A stretch of DNA of 64,000 bases from contig JAJYWG010000352.1 in the NCBI GenBank assembly GCA_021791615.1, positions 330-64,329 on the forward strand, written 5' to 3'. Shown here piece by piece: positions 54,811 through 63,447 of this stretch. A model generated the notes under the pieces. It was given only the letters and a program-made list of their open reading frames with translations. It searched no databases and was not told where the DNA came from. This DNA is from Actinomycetes bacterium. GTDB lineage: Bacteria > Actinomycetota > Acidimicrobiia > Acidimicrobiales > RAAP-2. Positions within the stretch are counted from its first letter, which is position 1, and the number at the start of each line of letters is the position of its first letter. The position numbers were made by a program, and so were the translations under genes.

Positions 54811-55026
54811 GTGGAGAAGACGACGCTGTACCTGCCGGAGGACCTGAAGGTGGCAGTCAAGCGGGCTGCTGCAGAGCGCGGCGTATCCGAGGCAGAGATC
54901 ATCCGCGAGTCGATTCGAGTGTCGGTCGGCGGTGTTCGTCCTCGCCCTCGTGGTGGACTGTATGCGAGCGGGCAGCCGATCGCCCGCGATGCCGAAGAGA
55001 TGCTCGCCGGCTTCGGGGAGCGCTGA
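54811..55026 (+). CDS. vapB: VapB-like ribbon-helix-helix antitoxin
   Basis: A 71-residue protein starting at GTG: KTTLYLPEDLKVAVKRAAAE and RGVSEAEIIRESIR form a ribbon-helix-helix DNA-binding unit; the C-terminal RPRPRGGLYASGQPIARDAEE tail is the toxin-neutralising part. It lies three bases before the PIN-domain gene, so the pair is one module. Confidence 0.9.
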   Translation: MEKTTLYLPEDLKVAVKRAAAERGVSEAEIIRESIRVSVGGVRPRPRGGLYASGQPIARDAEEMLAGFGER

Positions 55027-55029
55027 ACG

Positions 55030-55452
55030 GTGCCGGCAGTCATCGTGGACACGAGCGCCCTGCTGGCGTTCTTCGATGCCTCGGAGCCTGACCACGACGC
55101 GGTATCGGAGGTACTTGGTGCGGCCGCTGTCCTGGTCGTCTCCCCGTACGTCGTGGCTGAGCTGGACTACCTCGTCGCAACCCGCCATGGGGTGGACAAC
55201 GAGCTGGCTGTGCTCGACGAACTCGCTGGCGGTGCGTGGAACCTGGCCGCTTTCGGCGAGGATGAGCATCGCCGCGCTCATGGGGTCATCGCCAGCTACC
55301 GAGACCAGCAGATCGGCGTGGCGGACGCATCGATCGTGGTCTTGGCTGAGCGGTATCGGACGCGGACGATCGTCAGTCTGGACCGCCGGCACTTCGGCGT
55401 CCTCCGGTCGCTCGACGGCGGCCACTTCGAGGTGCTCCCGCAAGTGGGTTGA
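55030..55452 (+). CDS. vapC: VapC-like PIN-domain toxin
   Basis: A 140-residue PIN ribonuclease. The acidic metal site is complete: D7 (VDTSALLAF), E44 (VVAELD), D99 (VADASIV) and D118 (SLDRRHF). VapC toxins cut tRNA or rRNA; the target here is unknown. GTG start, three bases after vapB. The module is in opposite orientation to the RelE module next to it. Confidence 0.93.
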   Translation: MPAVIVDTSALLAFFDASEPDHDAVSEVLGAAAVLVVSPYVVAELDYLVATRHGVDNELAVLDELAGGAWNLAAFGEDEHRRAHGVIASYRDQQIGVADASIVVLAERYRTRTIVSLDRRHFGVLRSLDGGHFEVLPQVG

Positions 55453-55486
55453 CGGGGCGCGAATACCTCGCGCCGTGGCGGGGTTT

Positions 55487-55726
55487 CTATGGAGGTTCGC
55501 TATCCCGGTCGCCGCGTTGAATAGGGCACGCGCCCAGGGTTTCATGACAGCGGACCTGCGCCTGGAAAGAGGTCTTCTCGTCAGAGGAGACGACGAAGGC
55601 GCCGTCCTCCAAGGGCTCACCCTCCCAGGCCCCGGCGTACAGCTCGAGCACACGAGACGCCTTCGCCTCGAAGTCGGGGTCTCTTGGAAAGATCCGGGAG
55701 CGGTGCTGCCAACAAGCCGCAAACAT
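55487..55726 (-). pseudogene. IS630-family transposase fragment
   Basis: About 60 residues matching the middle of IS630-type transposases: RIFPRDPDFEAKASRVLELY, GEPLEDGAFVVSSDEKTSFQ, then ARV/QVRCHETLG. It includes the first catalytic Asp (SSDEKTS). Both N- and C-terminal parts of the enzyme are missing, so this is a relic. Confidence 0.85.
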
Positions 55727-55776
55727 CGTGGCCTGGACTTGTTCTCCGTCGACAGGGTGTCGCTGCGTCGCCTCTA

Positions 55777-55992
55777 CGTCCCGTCTTCGTCCATCACGAC
55801 ACGCGACGGATATTCGTGGCCGGCATCATGACGAACCCCACCTGGGCGTGGGTCACCCAGGTGGCTCGCAACGTGACGGCGGAGCTCTGGGATGCCGGCA
55901 TCGACGTCACCTCCTTCTTGCGCGACCCGGACGCGAAGTTCGCCTTTGCCTTCGACGCGGTGTTGCAAGGCGAGCGTGCCCCGATCCGGCGA
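55777..55992 (+). pseudogene. Integrase-core transposase fragment (IS481/IS3-like)
   Basis: About 70 residues matching rve-type transposases common in Actinobacteria: RRIFVAGIMTNPTWAWVTQV, ARNVTAELWDAGI, then SFLRDPDAKFAFAFDAVL with the second catalytic Asp. No start or remainder is present. It lies in opposite orientation to the IS630 relic 50 bases away. Confidence 0.85.
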
Positions 55993-56322
55993 AGTCCTGT
56001 CCGGGCCCCCGACGCTGGGTGCGAACGGTCTGATCAGTGCACCGACCGTCTCTTCATCGTGAACGAACGTCACCTTTGAGGTGTGGCCGACCGCTACGTG
56101 CGCCACGGTGCCGAACACCGCCCCCTGCGGGGCCTTGTGGGATGCATGCGCCGTCGCCTCGTGGAAATGCGACCTCATCGACGCCAGCGAGGATCACACG
56201 TATCCGCCGCCACGAGGCCCTGAGCGGGCCGATCAACGAGTATCACGCCGCATGAGCTGTCCGGACGCGTTTTCGGACCTTATGAGCCGGTCGCCCATTC
56301 AGGCCTCTGAACTGGACTTATC

Positions 56323-56399
56323 TGGCGCGCTCGGAGGGATTCGAACCCCCAACCTTCTGATCCGTAGTCAGATGCTCTAGTCCGTTGAGCTACGAGCGC
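56323..56399 (-). tRNA. tRNA-Arg (ACG)
   Basis: Full cloverleaf on the leftward strand: acceptor GCGCTCG/CGAGCGC, D arm AGCTCAACGGACTAGAGCA, anticodon stem TCTGA/TCAGA with loop CTACGGA (anticodon ACG), T arm GGGGGTTCGAATCCC. Genomic CCA is encoded at 56323-56325. Confidence 0.97.
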
Positions 56400-56571
56400 T
56401 CGTATCACCGGCCGTCCGGTGGCAGTTCCAACCCACTGGTCAAGCCGGGCGTCCGCATGCCCTGCGTGCACCCGCTGCCGGTGTCCAGTGTACCCGGGCT
56501 GGACTCGCGCCCAAAAGCCCCCGGGCAACCCCGTCGCACCCGGAAGCAATCCAGAGCCCACAGTGACAGCG

Positions 56572-57042
56572 TCAGCCTGCGGTGCCCCCCATCCCTTCGA
56601 CCTCTGCCCGGATGCGCTCGAGCGTGGTGGTCATGCCGGCCCGGTTCGTCTTTCCGCGTGCCCACCCCAGCAGCGCCCAGTACACGCGCATCATCGGCGT
56701 GTCTGCGAGCTGGAACGATTCGGTCACGTCGGTTCCGTCTCCCTGAGCCTCCATCCTGTACGACCACACATTGAGCGGCCTGTCCTTGGGTCCCACGCCA
56801 AATGAGAAGACTCTGCCGGGCTCGCACTCGCGCACGGTGCACGTCGTCCAGTACGTGGGCCCCTTCCCATTGCGCTTTACGTGCCCTCGAAATCGGGCGC
56901 CGACCGCCGCAGCGGTGGCACCATCGAGCCACTCGGCCTCGAAGGTCTCGGGGCTATAGCTGCCGATACGAGTCACATCGCTCACGAGGCCCCAGATCCG
57001 GTCAGGAGGAGCCTTCATGTGAACGGTCACAGAGTCCTTCAT
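56572..57042 (-). CDS. SRPBCC/START-like protein
   Basis: A 156-residue helix-grip protein: VTVHMKAPPDRIWGLVSDVT, then IGSYSPETFEAEW, GARFRGHVKRNG, and the C-terminal VTESFQLADTP. It binds an unknown hydrophobic ligand. It is similar in plan and motifs to the protein at 7605-8102, suggesting a local paralogous pair. It stands alone, leftward, between the tRNA and the glucokinase gene. Confidence 0.88.
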   Translation of the reverse strand: MKDSVTVHMKAPPDRIWGLVSDVTRIGSYSPETFEAEWLDGATAAAVGARFRGHVKRNGKGPTYWTTCTVRECEPGRVFSFGVGPKDRPLNVWSYRMEAQGDGTDVTESFQLADTPMMRVYWALLGWARGKTNRAGMTTTLERIRAEVEGMGGTAG

Positions 57043-57189
57043 GTGCCCAGCCTACGAACAGAAGTGGCGGGTCACCCCTTTCAGTTCGGTTCGCGACGAA
57101 TTTCCCTTTGCCCTGCAGAGTCTCTCGTCGCCGGATCGCACCGAGGAGAGTCGGTGAGAAGGCGTGCGAAGGCCGGCATGACAAGGGCG

Positions 57190-58026
57190 TCACAGCCCGA
57201 GGTGGCGGTCCTCCCAGAGCTTGATGCCCCCGAGGATTCCAGCTGCGTTGTCCACGAGTGAGGTGCGTTTTGCCAGATCACCGAAGTCGTCCTTCTTGAT
57301 GCGGGTGGCATTGCCGCCGCCGACGTAGAGGTGATCGTAGAAGAAGAGTGCGTCAAGCGTGTGAAACGCCTTCATCGCTCGCCTTCGCCAACGCTGGTCG
57401 CCTGCGGCCTTCCGTGCTTGTTCGCCAAGCTGTTCGTTGTACGTCTGTCCTTTGCGGAAAGGCTGATGCGCGATCTCCAGGTGTGGGAGCAACTGACCAT
57501 CCAAGAAGAGCGCGGTGCCGAAACCCGTGCCAAGGGTGATCACGAGCTCGAGCCCGCTTCCCGCCACCACGGCGAGCCCTTGCACGTCGGCATCGTTGGC
57601 GACTCGGGTTGGGAGGCCGATCGCATCGGTCAAGCCGCGGGCCAAGTCGAAGTGGTCCCAGGCCTTCGCCAGCTCGTCGTCGGTCGGACTACCCGGACCC
57701 TTTTCGGTCACGAAGTGGGGAGCGCTGAGGACAAGCCCTTTGCGGACCATGCCGGGGAAGCCGGCAGAGATCCGGTCGGCACGCGGAAGGTTGCGGACCA
57801 GCTTGGCCAAGGTCGGCACCATGCCGCTCTCACCGTCGGGAGGCATCGGGTAAGTCGTGGCCTTGCGTACCCGATCGGCCACCATGGTCCCGGAGGCGTC
57901 GAGCACTGACGCTTTGAGGCCGGTCCCCCCGATGTCGATGGCAAGGGTGTACGGCCGAGCAGCAGGCGAGTGCTCCTCACCCCGAGATCCCAGCAGTGCT
58001 TCTGGGTCTTCGCCCGAGCCCGCCAT
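57190..58026 (-). CDS. ppgK: ROK-family glucokinase, polyphosphate-type
   Basis: A ~278-residue ROK kinase phosphorylating glucose. The phosphate-binding loop IDIGGTGLKASVLDASG, the catalytic-like NDADVQGLAV and the LGTGFGTALFLDG phosphate motif are present. The layout resembles actinobacterial polyphosphate glucokinases, which use polyP as well as ATP; that preference is inference from similarity. ATG 58026 chosen with GGAG eight bases upstream; ATG 58032 is an alternative. Confidence 0.87.
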   Translation of the reverse strand: MAGSGEDPEALLGSRGEEHSPAARPYTLAIDIGGTGLKASVLDASGTMVADRVRKATTYPMPPDGESGMVPTLAKLVRNLPRADRISAGFPGMVRKGLVLSAPHFVTEKGPGSPTDDELAKAWDHFDLARGLTDAIGLPTRVANDADVQGLAVVAGSGLELVITLGTGFGTALFLDGQLLPHLEIAHQPFRKGQTYNEQLGEQARKAAGDQRWRRRAMKAFHTLDALFFYDHLYVGGGNATRIKKDDFGDLAKRTSLVDNAAGILGGIKLWEDRHLGL

Positions 58027-58232
58027 GTCCATTTCTCCACTCTGCTTCACGGATGGAGCGTACTCCCACCCCTCGCCCATCCTTGGCCGGGCATTCCCGA
58101 ACGTCCGGTCTCGCACCCGACTCCACAGCACCTCGTAGCGTGCGAGGCCCCGTGCTGCGCTCAAGCGCGCAGTGTGCACGGGATCGCGCGACGCAGTCGT
58201 CCTCCCTCTACCCTCCTGATGGCGCGCATTGC

Positions 58233-59669
58233 ATGACCCCGGTATCGTCGTCGCCCGTGACCGACGAACCCTGGCTACTGGACGCATGCTCACTGGTCGA
58301 CGCATTCCGGGCCGGGACGATCACCCCGACCGAAGCGCTCGAACTCTCGCTCGCCGCAATTGAACGGTCGGATCTCAACGCGGTGGTCAACGTCGACGAG
58401 GAGGGAGCTCGTGCTGCCGCAGCGTCGGCGGACATCGACCTTCCCTTCGGTGGGGTGCCCATCGGGATCAAAGAGCTCGATCCGGTGAAAGGGTGGCCAC
58501 GAACCGAGGCATCGCTCGTGTTCCAGGACAGGGTGAGCGACTTCGACGGGACGATGATCGCCCGCCTGCGAGCCGCAGGGGTGGTTCCGGTCGGCCAGAC
58601 CACCGCAAGCGAGTTCGGCGGCATCAATCTCACCTACACCCGCCTTCACGGCGCCACCCACAACCCGTGGCAGCACGGCCGCACGCCGGGCGGTTCGTCG
58701 GGTGGGTCGGCGGCCGCTGTGGCCGGAGGTCTCCTGCCCATCGCCACCGGCGGGGACGGAGGAGGGTCGATCCGGATCCCGGCGGGCTTTACCGGTCTCT
58801 TCGGCCTCAAGTCAACTTTTGGCCGCATCCCCAAAGGTCCCCACACCGAGATCGAGCCCCTCACCGCGGTCCTTGGCTGCTTGAGCAGGTCTGTGCGGGA
58901 CGTGGCTCGGTGGTTCGACGTGTGCAATGGCGCCGACGAGTACGACCCCTTCAGCCTTCCACGCGTCGAAGGATGGGAAGCGGGATTGGGTACTCACGAC
59001 CTCTCCGGGATGCGGGTCGTGGTGTCCCCCGACCTGGGATCTGCGTTCGTCTCGAACGCGGTGAGAGCCAAGGTGGAGGAAGCCGCGTCGGCCCTCATCG
59101 CTGACGCCGGACTGCGCCGGGTCGAGGTGTCGGTGCGCGTCCCGAGAGGCGGGCTCGAATGGGCAATGGCCGGGACCTCCAGCCTGCTGGTCGGCCTGGG
59201 GGACCGCTATCCGGCCTGCGAACAGGAGCTCACTCCCGAGATCATGTTCGCCTGCAACATTGCCACCCGTCACTTCGACATCGACATCGCCAAGGGGGTG
59301 GAGCAGTATCGCAGGGACTGCATCCAGGCGATGGGCGAGCTTTTCGATCAGGTCGACTTCGTCATCGCCGCGACCAATCCCGACGTCGCCTTCGATGCGC
59401 AGGGTCCCTTGCCGACCGTTCTCGACGGCGTCGACCTAGCCAAGGAGCATGGATTCGACGTCGCGCTCGGGAACCAGGGAGCGCTCACTATCCCGGCCAA
59501 CACCACGGGGAACCCCGCCGTCGCCATCCCGGCCGGAACCGTCGATGGCTTGCCGGTGAGCATGCAGGTGATCGGTCGCCACCACGCCGAGCAGCTCCTC
59601 TTGGAGTTGGGGCACGTGGTCGAGCGTGAGCGCCCCTGGCCCCTGCTGGCTCCGACAGCTCCGCGCTGA
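58233..59669 (+). CDS. Amidase-signature hydrolase
   Basis: A 478-residue amidase-signature enzyme. Ser-Ser-Lys triad: Lys in PIGIKELDPVKG, serines in GGSSGGSAAAVAGG and GGDGGGSIRIPA. It hydrolyses an amide or aryl-amide; the substrate is unknown. The C-terminal AIPAGTVDGLPVSMQVIGRH stretch is typical. Start is unclear: ATG 58233 and GTG 58257 both lack a good ribosome site. It is divergent from the glucokinase gene. Confidence 0.93.
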   Translation: MTPVSSSPVTDEPWLLDACSLVDAFRAGTITPTEALELSLAAIERSDLNAVVNVDEEGARAAAASADIDLPFGGVPIGIKELDPVKGWPRTEASLVFQDRVSDFDGTMIARLRAAGVVPVGQTTASEFGGINLTYTRLHGATHNPWQHGRTPGGSSGGSAAAVAGGLLPIATGGDGGGSIRIPAGFTGLFGLKSTFGRIPKGPHTEIEPLTAVLGCLSRSVRDVARWFDVCNGADEYDPFSLPRVEGWEAGLGTHDLSGMRVVVSPDLGSAFVSNAVRAKVEEAASALIADAGLRRVEVSVRVPRGGLEWAMAGTSSLLVGLGDRYPACEQELTPEIMFACNIATRHFDIDIAKGVEQYRRDCIQAMGELFDQVDFVIAATNPDVAFDAQGPLPTVLDGVDLAKEHGFDVALGNQGALTIPANTTGNPAVAIPAGTVDGLPVSMQVIGRHHAEQLLLELGHVVERERPWPLLAPTAPR

Positions 59670-59748
59670 CGGGCCACCGAAGCTCACCGCGACCACCGAC
59701 GTCACTGCTTTGGTCCGGCACGGCTTCTCCCCTATCGGCCCGAGGTGC

Positions 59749-59832
59749 GGGCCGGCCCTGCCGCCCTCAGACAGGAGCTGCTGCCCTCAGACTCGGGCCG
59801 GCCCTGCCACCCTCAGACTCAGCCCGGCCCTG
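59749..59832. repeat. 24-bp imperfect repeats
   Basis: GGGCCGGCCCTGCCGCCCTC plus AGAC at 59749-59772 and 59795-59818 (23 of 24 identical), with a shorter CTGCCCTCAGACTC copy between. They lie between the convergent amidase and P450 genes. Confidence 0.88.
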
Positions 59833-59849
59833 TCGGCGTGAGAACAGGC

Positions 59850-61088
59850 TCAGGCCGGTACCAGCCGCACCGGCAGCTCGGCCAAGCCTCGCAACACGAC
59901 GTTGCTCCGGTACTCGACCTCCCCAGTCGCGAGCTCCACTTTCGCCGCCCGGCGCAGCAGCTCGGTCAGTGCCACATGGGTCTCGAGACGAGCGAGGGGC
60001 GCTCCGAGGCAGTGGTGGATCCCGAACCCGAACCCGAGGTGTCGATTGTCCGAGCGCGACAGGACGAGTGTGCCGGCTGTCTCGAACGCCTCGGGATCTC
60101 GGTTGGCGGACGCGATGAGCAGGACGGCGAACTCGCCGCGACCCAGGACTTCGCCGCCGACGCGGATGTCGTCGGTCATCGTCCTGCCCGTGAGCTGCAC
60201 CGGCGACACGTAGCGCAGGAGCTCTTCGACCCCGCTGCGCGCCAGCGTGGGATCGTCCCGCAACGCCGACATCTGGTCGGGATGGTCGATGAGCGCGAGC
60301 ACGGACCCGCCGATGAGGTTGACCGTCGTCTCGTGCCCGGCGACCAGGAGCAGGATGGCCGTGGAGAGCAGCTCCCCTTCGCTCAAGGTATCGCCCCCGT
60401 CCTCTGCCAGAGCGAGTTGGCTGAGGAGGTCGGGACCGGGATGAAGCCTCCGGTCGGCCAGGAGCTCGAAGAAGTACTCCGCGAATGCCACCAATGCGTC
60501 CATCCGGGCCTGCCGGACGTCGTCGGTGAGCAGGAACTCGGGGTCGAGCCCCCGGGCGAGCGCCGCGGACCAGGCCGGGAACCGAGCCTGGTCAGCCGCC
60601 GGGACACCCAGCATGTCGCAGATGATCCGTACCGGTAGCGGGTACGCGAAGTCGGCCACCGCGTCGATCTCGCCGCGCTCGAGCCCTTGGTCGAGCAGCT
60701 CGGTCACGATCTCCTCGGTCCGCCCCCGCAGGCCTTCGACCATGCGCGGCGTGAATGCCTTGGAGACGAGGCCCCGCAGCCGGGTGTGGTCGGGAGGGTC
60801 ACGGAAGAGGAAGGGGCGATTGTCCCTCTCGGCCTGGTCCACCATGTCGCTGATGACCGACGCCCGCTCCCGGCTTACGGCGAAGCCATCGGGCAGGCGT
60901 TCGGGGTCCAGGTGCGAGCTGTCGGCGGACGCCCGCCGGTCGCGCAGGACGCTCAGGCAGTCGGCGTGCCGGGACAGCACCCAGAACCCCCGCGGGCTGC
61001 GGTGGATCGGGGCCTCCGATCGAAGCCGGTCGTAGAGCGGCCACGGGTCGAGCGCGTACTGCACATCGATCGGGTCGTAGGCCGGCAT
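59850..61088 (-). CDS. Cytochrome P450
   Basis: A ~412-residue soluble P450 monooxygenase. Heme-binding Cys in FGFGIHHCLGAPLARLE, oxygen-activation helix LLLVAGHETTVNL, ExxR helix GVEELLRYVSPVQ, and FRDPPDHTRLRGLVSKAF near the start. Resembles bacterial CYP families acting on small or lipid-like substrates; the class cannot be set by eye. ATG 61088 chosen (MPAYDP); ATG 61115 with GAGG upstream is possible. Confidence 0.96.
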   Translation of the reverse strand: MPAYDPIDVQYALDPWPLYDRLRSEAPIHRSPRGFWVLSRHADCLSVLRDRRASADSSHLDPERLPDGFAVSRERASVISDMVDQAERDNRPFLFRDPPDHTRLRGLVSKAFTPRMVEGLRGRTEEIVTELLDQGLERGEIDAVADFAYPLPVRIICDMLGVPAADQARFPAWSAALARGLDPEFLLTDDVRQARMDALVAFAEYFFELLADRRLHPGPDLLSQLALAEDGGDTLSEGELLSTAILLLVAGHETTVNLIGGSVLALIDHPDQMSALRDDPTLARSGVEELLRYVSPVQLTGRTMTDDIRVGGEVLGRGEFAVLLIASANRDPEAFETAGTLVLSRSDNRHLGFGFGIHHCLGAPLARLETHVALTELLRRAAKVELATGEVEYRSNVVLRGLAELPVRLVPA

Positions 61089-61250
61089 CCCTTGGAGCGT
61101 ACCGCCGCGGAGCATGCAGCCTCGGAGCGGCGGCTGGCGTCGGTGCGACCCGCCCCGGGGGCCATCGCGGCGAGCGTGGCGCCGATCTGCTTGCGACGGA
61201 GTGCGATCTCAGTCAGAATTCCCACGAGCGCAAGCAAAGGGGGCTGGTTC

Positions 61251-61706
61251 GTGGACGACGACGAGGGTGCTCCGGCGTCCCACACCGGCCTGGACTACCG
61301 AGCCGCGGAGCTGCGGGCCGAAGCGCAGTCGGTCGATGCCATGGTGCATGCGCTGGTCGAGCGCCTGTCGGGGATCCCCGGACTGGTGATGAACGTCGCC
61401 TACCGTCACGCCCGCTGGCGCCGGTTGGTCGGGGATGTCCCGTTCGTCAACGACCTTCACCGCCGCGCCGACCCGATACGGAATGTCGCGGTCACCGTCG
61501 GCGCGATCGAGTACTGGCTTCGCGTGACAGGCGGAGCAATTCGATGCGGTACCGACACGGTCGTGGCTGGCTCTGGCCGGACCACCCAGGAGGTCCCGTT
61601 CAGCCGATGGGCCCAGGCGCTCTTCGAGTCGCTCACGCAAGAGACGCGCGCTCACCGCGACGCGCTGACCGCACTGCGAGAGCTCATCGAGCAGAACAGA
61701 TTCTGA
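61251..61706 (+). CDS. Hypothetical protein upstream of the SPFH gene
   Basis: A 151-residue protein starting at GTG 61251 with AAAGGGGG about nine bases upstream. No signal peptide or clear membrane span; helical (TGLDYRAAELRAEAQSVDAM, ESLTQETRAHRDALTALREL) with a hydrophobic middle. No family recognised. It ends 41 bases before the SPFH gene, so it probably belongs to that operon. Confidence 0.65.
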   Translation: MDDDEGAPASHTGLDYRAAELRAEAQSVDAMVHALVERLSGIPGLVMNVAYRHARWRRLVGDVPFVNDLHRRADPIRNVAVTVGAIEYWLRVTGGAIRCGTDTVVAGSGRTTQEVPFSRWAQALFESLTQETRAHRDALTALRELIEQNRF

Positions 61707-61747
61707 TCTTCCAAACGACCACTCAAACCAGTCAAGGAGCAACGAGC

Positions 61748-62899
61748 GTGCCGATTTTCGATGGTCACAAGGACAAGGGCGTCCAACGCCTCTTCGTCGA
61801 GATGCCCGACTCCGAGAAGAACAAGATCGCCTGGAAGTGGCCCGACCATCAGATCCCGCAGCACTCCCAAGTGAACGTGGACTTTGACTACCAAGCGGTC
61901 TTCACCAACCTGGGTCGGGTGATCGGTGTCCTGGGGCCGGGCCGGCACATGCTGGGCGAAGGTGCTTCGCTCGCCCTCGGGTGGCTGGTGGACCGCCTGA
62001 CCGGAGGTGACTACTACGACGCCGAGCTCTACTTTGTCACCACCCGGGACATCGCCGACCTCAAGTTCGGCGGTCCGGTCGACAACCTGGTGGACGGTCC
62101 GACCGGCCTCGTCGTCACGGTCCGGGTCTTCGGCGAGCTGGCCTTCCACGTCACCGATCCCACGACGTTGCTCGCCAAGCTCATCGGAACGGATGGGGTC
62201 GAGGACTTCAACGGGGAGATCTCCCAGTGGGTGTCCGACCAGACCCTCGCCGCCATCCGGGTGGTGCTCCCGGACCTCGTTGCAGCGCACGGGGTCCTGG
62301 CCATGGGCCAGCTCCAAGAGGACACCGCCCGGGCCGCTGTCGGAAAGGCCAACGAGAAGCTCACTCCCTACGGCCTGGCGATCACGACCTTCGGTGAGCT
62401 CAACGTCAACCTGCCCGACGCAGACGTCCAGCAGATCAAGCAGCTGGTGGCCACGCGGGCCTACACGTCGATGGCCGGGTCGTTCGACAGCGCGGTGCGA
62501 GGGGAAGCGGCCCTCGAGATCGCCCAGGGGGTGGCCGCAGGGAACGTCGGAGCTCAGCCCGCGATCATGGCTGGGATGATGATGGGAGCTCCGATCGCTC
62601 CCGCAGTAGGTCCGGTGGCTGCGGCCGCGGGTCCGGCAGTTGCCGCGGTTCCGGCTCCTTCAGCATCGTCGGTGCCCCCGGGGCAGTACTGTTCGCAGTG
62701 CGGGACCACCTTGGCGCCGAGTGCGCGGTTCTGTTCAGGCTGCGGAGTCCCCGTCGCCGCACCGGCCGTGCCTCCTGAGCCGGGAGCGCCTCCTGAGCCG
62801 GCAGCGCCGCCCGTCGCAGGTGGCCAACCTCCCGGCCCGGGCTATTGGATGGCCTCGGACGGGAATTGGTACCCACCCGAGTCGCTGCCCCGACGGTGA
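61748..62899 (+). CDS. SPFH-domain protein with zinc ribbon and WYPPE tail
   Basis: A 383-residue protein starting at GTG with AAGGAG nine bases upstream. Residues about 10-250 are an SPFH/Band-7 domain of the YdjI (virion-core-like) type. A hydrophobic Gly/Ala/Pro zone (MMMGAPIAPAVGPVAAAAGP) precedes a zinc ribbon (CSQCGTTLAPSARFCSGCG). The end is a DUF2510-like motif (GYWMASDGNWYPPESLP), common in Acidimicrobiia. SPFH proteins scaffold membrane microdomains. The stop overlaps the next start (GTGA). Confidence 0.88.
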   Translation: MPIFDGHKDKGVQRLFVEMPDSEKNKIAWKWPDHQIPQHSQVNVDFDYQAVFTNLGRVIGVLGPGRHMLGEGASLALGWLVDRLTGGDYYDAELYFVTTRDIADLKFGGPVDNLVDGPTGLVVTVRVFGELAFHVTDPTTLLAKLIGTDGVEDFNGEISQWVSDQTLAAIRVVLPDLVAAHGVLAMGQLQEDTARAAVGKANEKLTPYGLAITTFGELNVNLPDADVQQIKQLVATRAYTSMAGSFDSAVRGEAALEIAQGVAAGNVGAQPAIMAGMMMGAPIAPAVGPVAAAAGPAVAAVPAPSASSVPPGQYCSQCGTTLAPSARFCSGCGVPVAAPAVPPEPGAPPEPAAPPVAGGQPPGPGYWMASDGNWYPPESLPRR

Positions 62900-63447
62900 A
62901 CGCGGGTACCGGGCGGCTTGCCCCGATCCCGGTCACGGTGGACAACGCCTCCGACTGGGGGGAGCTCTCCGCGCAGCTTTCTGCCGCGGAGGGCATGCCT
63001 ACCGGGCTCAACCTCGAAACGCTGTGCAGGTTCGTCGGCAGCGCGGTCCCGCTGCAATTCGCGGCCGAAGTCTCGGGTTCCACCGACGTGCTGCGCGGGA
63101 TGTTCTCCGACCAGATGGTCGTCCAGGCCCAGCGCAACATCGGCCGCTTGCAGGCAGCGCAGCCGGTATCGGCCGCGGTCCGCCTGGTGGGGGCGCCGAT
63201 CCGTGACGGCCGGCCGGAGCTTCGCATCCACGTCAACGTGGCCGCCGTTGCCCCCGACGGGAACCGGCTGGCCTTCGGGGAATTCTGGGACCTCATCTCA
63301 AACACCCATGCCACGGTGAGCGCGGGCCGGTGCCCCTCGTGTGGCGCGCCACTCGAGACAGGCCAGCTCATCTGCGAGCACTGCCACGCCGACGCGCGGA
63401 CCGTGCAGAGCGTCCCACTCCTCGTGACCCGGATGGAGCTCTACTGA
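62896..63447 (+). CDS. Tim44-like zinc-ribbon protein
   Basis: A 183-residue protein whose GTG overlaps the SPFH stop. The middle (MVVQAQRNIGRLQAAQPVSA, then HVNVAAVAPDGNRLAFGEFWDL) looks like a Tim44/NTF2-fold module, and the end has a zinc ribbon (CPSCGAPLETGQLICEHC). Such modules occur next to SPFH/YdjI genes. It could recruit the SPFH protein to a membrane partner (inference). Its 3' end overlaps the convergent coupling-ATPase gene by 80 bases. Confidence 0.75.
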   Translation: MNAGTGRLAPIPVTVDNASDWGELSAQLSAAEGMPTGLNLETLCRFVGSAVPLQFAAEVSGSTDVLRGMFSDQMVVQAQRNIGRLQAAQPVSAAVRLVGAPIRDGRPELRIHVNVAAVAPDGNRLAFGEFWDLISNTHATVSAGRCPSCGAPLETGQLICEHCHADARTVQSVPLLVTRMELY

